DNA of 64,000 nucleotides from Macrotrachela quadricornifera (taxonomy: Eukaryota > Rotifera > Eurotatoria > Philodinida > Philodinidae). This document shows, in pieces, positions 60,469-64,000 of this stretch; the stretch's first letter is position 1, and every line of letters begins with the position of its first letter. The stretch covers positions 472,940 through 536,939 of the forward strand of contig JAJEKB010021384.1 in NCBI GenBank assembly GCA_022393335.1. Direction: 5' to 3'. Below the pieces are notes generated by a model. The model saw nothing but the letters and a program-made list of their open reading frames with translations. It searched no databases and had not been told where the DNA came from. The position numbers and the translations under genes were made by a program.

Positions 60469-61533
60469 TCAGACAAAATAAAAAAATAAACAAACAATAA
60501 AAATATTCGTTGACAAAGTTAAATGAAAAGATGAATTAACTACAAGTCGATTGGGCAATGTAATAGAATAATTAGACATAATTGGTCTAGGGATATCGAA
60601 AGTTAAATCTATCAAAATTTCAATCCAAACAGGATAACGATCTATATTAGTTCGACCAAAAAATAGAATTGATCGATTATTTGAATTTGGTAAATAATCA
60701 ATAATATGACCTTGATCAATTAATGTTATTTGTTTATAATTTGATTTATCTTCAATAATATTCAGATTAATTAAAGATGATGCATGTTTCTTTAACCATG
60801 ATAATCCAAAACTAATATTTGAATTAAATAAAATCATTTTTCTTTCAAATTTTATATCATTAACATCAAATTCAAGTAATTGATTATCATATAACCATAT
60901 TGGTAATGATTTTGTTCCAGTTGAAGAAAATGATAAAAAAGGAAATTGTTCAATTTTAATATTTAATCTAAATGGATTAAATGTTTCTTTAATATAATCA
61001 TTAATACAACAATTATCTAAAAATAATATTTTATGTTTAACAATTATTGTTCGACGATTAGTTATTATTTTATTATCAATATTATTTATACAATGCTCAT
61101 TTGAACGAATTGTTATATTAACATATCAAGAATTAGTTTTGTTGTATTAATATATTCAATTTTTCCATTTATTTCTCCTTGATAATTATTAGGAAGATTT
61201 TCAAAATGATAATATGTCATTAAATCAGTAGAATTCAATTGACCATTAATTATATTTGGACCAAATTGTAAATATTCATTATTTGTTTTATTTGTTGATG
61301 AAGGTTCAAATTGATTTAAACAAGTATAATCTTCTAAAATAAGAATATTCCATGTTGATTGACGATTAGATAATTGAATAGCTGTTTGAAATGCTAACAA
61401 ACCACCACCAATAATAACAATATCAAATTTTTCTTCTTGAATTCATATAAGAACATTTAAAGCTGAAAGAACTGAACCTTCAAACCATGTATGTGCTGAT
61501 GATAAATGTTCACCAGCAAGATGACGTAATGCT
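60469..61533 (-). pseudogene. flavoprotein amine/sarcosine-oxidase-like gene, truncated and broken
   Basis: Reading leftward from 61533: RHLAGEHLSSAHTWFEGSVL resembles the C-terminal FAD motif of flavin amine oxidases. A TGA (61443-61445) follows, then in the same frame an N-terminal dinucleotide fold, FDIVIIGGGLLAFQTAIQLS, typical of the DAO/sarcosine-oxidase family. After YINTTKLI the frame shifts near 61125 and continues with a C-terminal part (QITLIDQGHIIDYLP, SILFFGRTNIDRYPVWIE) that fits the same family. So an amine-oxidase domain was probably fused to a DAO domain. The 5' part is missing: homology stops where a 20-bp minisatellite begins. One stop, one frameshift and the truncation mark it as dead. 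Family calls are from motif recall. Confidence 0.65.
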
Positions 61534-62113
61534 GAGCAAGACGACGTAGTGCTGAACAGGATGGCGTAGTGCCAAGCAAGACGACGGAGTGCTAAGTAGT
61601 ATGGCGTGGTATTGAGCAAAACAATGCACTGCGAAGGAAACGGCTTTGGTCCATATTATAAGTATTGTAGTCGTATGAAATAAGCATTAGTTTATACAAC
61701 AGCTTGGAAAAATAATAGATTTTATTCTGATTTTTTACTAAATTTTTTTCATGCGATATGTCAGCTTACTATTAACGTTACCTTTGTCGAATATAATCCT
61801 GAACTTACAGTGCTGTCTGTGTGTGTAGTCAGTGATGGGCATATACTGAAATTCAGCTCTCGGATTTGTTCATTTCTGGGTGTATGCTTTATAGCATAGA
61901 AGCTTCATGAACTAGTTTTGTACTTTAATTCTTCATTACGCATAATTTTATTGCAATCACGTCAATAGCCGAACGCGAGATTTGCAGCCTATACACAGAT
62001 CCTGTGTATACTGAGTCATTAATCTTATTTGATCAAAATAATACTAATCAACACTACGCCATCCTGCCCAGCACTCCGTCGTCTTGCTTAGCACTACGTC
62101 ATCTTGCTCAGCA
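61534..62113. repeat. 20-bp minisatellite in inverted arrangement
   Basis: About five units of 'gctgagcaagacgacgtagt' type at 61534-61633 face three complementary units at 62051-62113 (actacgtcatcttgctcagc type), with ~415 bp between. The unit matches sequence of the adjacent flavoprotein exon (its RHLAG codons at about 61514-61535). Confidence 0.7.
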
Positions 62114-62164
62114 GTGTGAAAGTATAGAAACTAGCCGTTATCAAAATAAGACTTTTTATAATTG

Positions 62165-62290
62165 TTGATGAGGAGAATTTTGGTCTGGGCCGAAATTCAT
62201 ATCGGACTTTCGACCCAGGACGAAAAATCACTGGAAATTCGTTCCAGGACAAAATTCCGGGACGAAATTTCCTTGGGACCAAATTCTAGC
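62165..62290. repeat. clustered GGAC(G/A)AAATTCC-type palindromic repeats
   Basis: Several variants of ggacaaaattcc, ggacgaaatttcc and ggaaattcgttcc sit within 125 bp, ending ttgggaccaaattctagcct. This sequence replaces the retrotransposon ORF from about 62290 leftwards. It is perhaps the end of another MITE. Confidence 0.45.
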
Positions 62291-63073
62291 CTCCCTTTGA
62301 TACCATGTGTCCGGTGACTGAATTTGTTGTTCATTTATCCAATACTCTTCAACTAGGACTGGGACTGCCTGAAAGGCCATCCAGTTTACTTGTGGAAAGT
62401 AGCTGTTCGTCGAAAAACTTATATTATGGGTTGTAAGAACTAATGGCCAATGATCACTCGTCTCCTGAGGAATCATTTCGCTTTCAATACTATTCACATT
62501 CGTGAAGGTTAGATCAATATTCCTATCTGACCGTTTCGAGGAATTATTTGTAGATAGGACGAATGATGGATCGTTTTCTTCCGTCCACTTTTTCGGCTTT
62601 TCTTTTCTCTTATCTGTCGACTGACTACCCCATTCATCTGAGGTAGCATTAAAATCACCTGTTATAATCGTGTTCTTAATTATAAATTTGTTTAGATCCT
62701 TCGTGTTACGAGTTTGACCATGTGGCCAGTAGATAACTATAATTCTTAAGGGATCAGATAAACCACTGACACCTACTATAACTGTATTATCTATGTCCAC
62801 ATCTATTCTAATAGCCTTTAGATGCTTTCCAATTGCAACTACTACATCACCATTTTTATTAGTTCCTTTCGGATGGAAAAAGCTGAAATGAGGGATTTTA
62901 AATTTATTCCATAATTCGCCCACTTCAGTGAACACACATATTGAACAATCCATTTTAAAAACAATATCCATAGCTTCTAATCCTCTTGTGCCCCAACCCT
63001 GGACATTATATGCTAGTATATTGATTGGTGTAGAATGAATAGTTCCTGGATTAAGGTCTTTTCCCATTCGCAT
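62290..63073 (-). pseudogene. non-LTR retrotransposon APE-type endonuclease, truncated
   Basis: ATG at 63073 opens an endonuclease domain that nicks target DNA for target-primed reverse transcription. Motifs in order: LAYNVQGWGTRG (N23), VFTEVGEL (E50), GDVVVAIGKHL, ITGDFNATSDEWGS (D140, N142), SDRNIDLTFTN (D187) and TSDHWPLVL (D207, H208), so all catalytic residues are present. The homology ends near SPDTWYQ at about 62290 and runs into unrelated repeat sequence; there is no reverse transcriptase. The element is therefore truncated by deletion or insertion. ORF1 lies just upstream on the same strand. Confidence 0.87.
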
Positions 63074-63271
63074 AGAATTCCGCTCAATGTATGGTTATCA
63101 AACCACTCATTTAAAATTTCTCTCACTCTATTCTGAGTTCTAAGGGGGAAGTTTCAATGAGACATTCTTTGAAGGACTGCTGCAAGAGGTTGTGTTGAGC
63201 TTACAACGGTTTGATTTTCAGGGGAAGGATAGAAAGGGATAGCATACACATTTAAAGATGAGGGGTAATAC

Positions 63272-63904
63272 TTAATGTTCAACGTAATTGGGTGATGACA
63301 TAGATGGGTCAGCTGCAGGATTTGTTACCCCACTATTTTTGTTGATGATATTGTTTGATGGTGTCAATGCACTTGGAAGATGCAGGGACGAGCTTGATGA
63401 TCTAGAATCGTTTCCATCTTCTTTAATTTCCTTTCTTCTCTTCTGGAGATCTTCGACTATTTTATCTATCTTCTTTTTCAGTTTAGTTTTTTCATTGCTA
63501 TTTGCATGAATCCATTTGTTGATAATTTATATCATCTCGATAATAGATGTAATGCAATCATTTTGTGACAAACTACGTTTTTCAATCAATTCAATACGTT
63601 TATCCCAATTGAAAAGTTTTGTTTCTATCCGATTCATTGAGTCCGAGAGTGCTTGGAATGAATTAACTAGTGCCTTCATTTCATTAGTTGTGTTAGAATG
63701 GGTTGAGTTGATATAATCAGGACCAACTGGAGGTGAATGCCAACCTGGACCTGCTCCGTTATTTACTGCTTTCAGGACGGGAAACTCGTCGCCTTGTCTA
63801 TTGAAAATTTGCGATGGTTCACTAGGAATGGTACGTTTAGTTGTTCCTTCGGATAAGGCTTCATCAACTGCTCGTTTTAAGTCAGCTTTATACTTGATAA
63901 TCAC
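63272..63904 (-). pseudogene. non-LTR retrotransposon ORF1 (gag-like), with one internal stop
   Basis: Minus-strand frame beginning before 63904 (CPVIIKYKADLKRAVDEALS) with a coiled-coil-like Lys/Glu/Leu segment (MKALVNSFQALSDSMNRI; LKKKIDKIVEDLQKRRKE) and a Ser/Asn-rich tail ending YVEH at 63272. A TAA interrupts it near 63526-63529, but the same frame stays open and clearly coding on both sides. The start may lie upstream: an acceptor-like TTTTTTTTACAG precedes the CPV segment near 63917. It lacks a visible zinc knuckle. Its position, 200 nt upstream of the endonuclease ORF, is normal for an ORF1. Confidence 0.7.
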
Positions 63905-63937
63905 TGGACATTGTGCACTGTAAAAAAAAAAGGTAGA

Positions 63938-64000
63938 AGAATAAACCCTTCAAAAGGGTTTATTAGCCTCATAAACCCTTTCATAAACCCTGGAAAGGGT
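63938..64000. repeat. AAACCCTT inverted/tandem motif block at window end
   Basis: 'aaacccttcaaaagggttta' is a palindrome, followed by further ataaaccctt copies up to the window edge. It probably belongs to a repeat extending beyond the window. Confidence 0.4.

Overview
The window looks like eukaryotic, probably metazoan, accessory chromatin. It is very AT-rich, its genes are split by introns of only about 50-100 nt, and it is crowded with class II elements. My best guess is a bdelloid rotifer (Rotaria/Adineta type). That is inference from the mix of NHL and FG-GAP single-pass membrane proteins, a fungal-type AA14 LPMO, many Tc1/mariner families and non-LTR pieces. No taxonomic marker such as rRNA or mitochondrial sequence is present. 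A 400-N scaffold gap lies at 40642-41041.

Layout. 0-10 kb: a ~120-bp repeat array, a Tc1/IS630-type transposon with an intact transposase (904-3327), a near-perfect piggyBac-type TTAA palindrome (7956-8574) and a TA-flanked palindrome with two outward TATA boxes (8584-9461). 10-28 kb: a second 120-bp array, then the main host genes, all on the + strand. These are an NHL beta-propeller membrane protein (15079-16947), a trypsin-like protease (18608-19879), a MORN-repeat protein (21888-23276) and a four-exon AA14-like LPMO whose mature N-terminus is predicted to be histidine (25349-26401). 28-41 kb: a mobile-element graveyard with a Helitron helicase fragment, an intact mariner (31134-32376), a remarkable ACGCGT-rich cluster ending in a perfect hairpin (32520-33063), several foldbacks, a decayed DD37D element and a hAT MITE with perfect 8-bp target duplication. 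41-51 kb: a nested foldback, a long-TIR DD~83E transposon (45305-48148) carrying its own hAT MITE insertion, and an unrecognised multi-pass membrane protein. 51-56 kb: a minus-strand FG-GAP membrane protein with about 24 repeats and two frameshifts. 57-64 kb: a third 120-bp array, a 1.6-kb foldback, a decayed amine-oxidase/sarcosine-oxidase-type flavoprotein pseudogene next to an inverted 20-bp minisatellite, and a truncated non-LTR retrotransposon (ORF1 plus APE endonuclease).

The host genes do not form a pathway. Two of them, NHL and FG-GAP, share one design: a short cytoplasmic tail, one membrane helix and an extracellular beta-propeller. The protease and LPMO are secreted, so the gene set is biased to the cell surface and exterior. 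The strongest novelty candidates are the horizontally acquired LPMO, two transposases with D2-E spacings far above the usual 34-39 residues, the ACGCGT cluster with hairpin, and a 19-bp palindromic motif that recurs at eight or more scattered sites.
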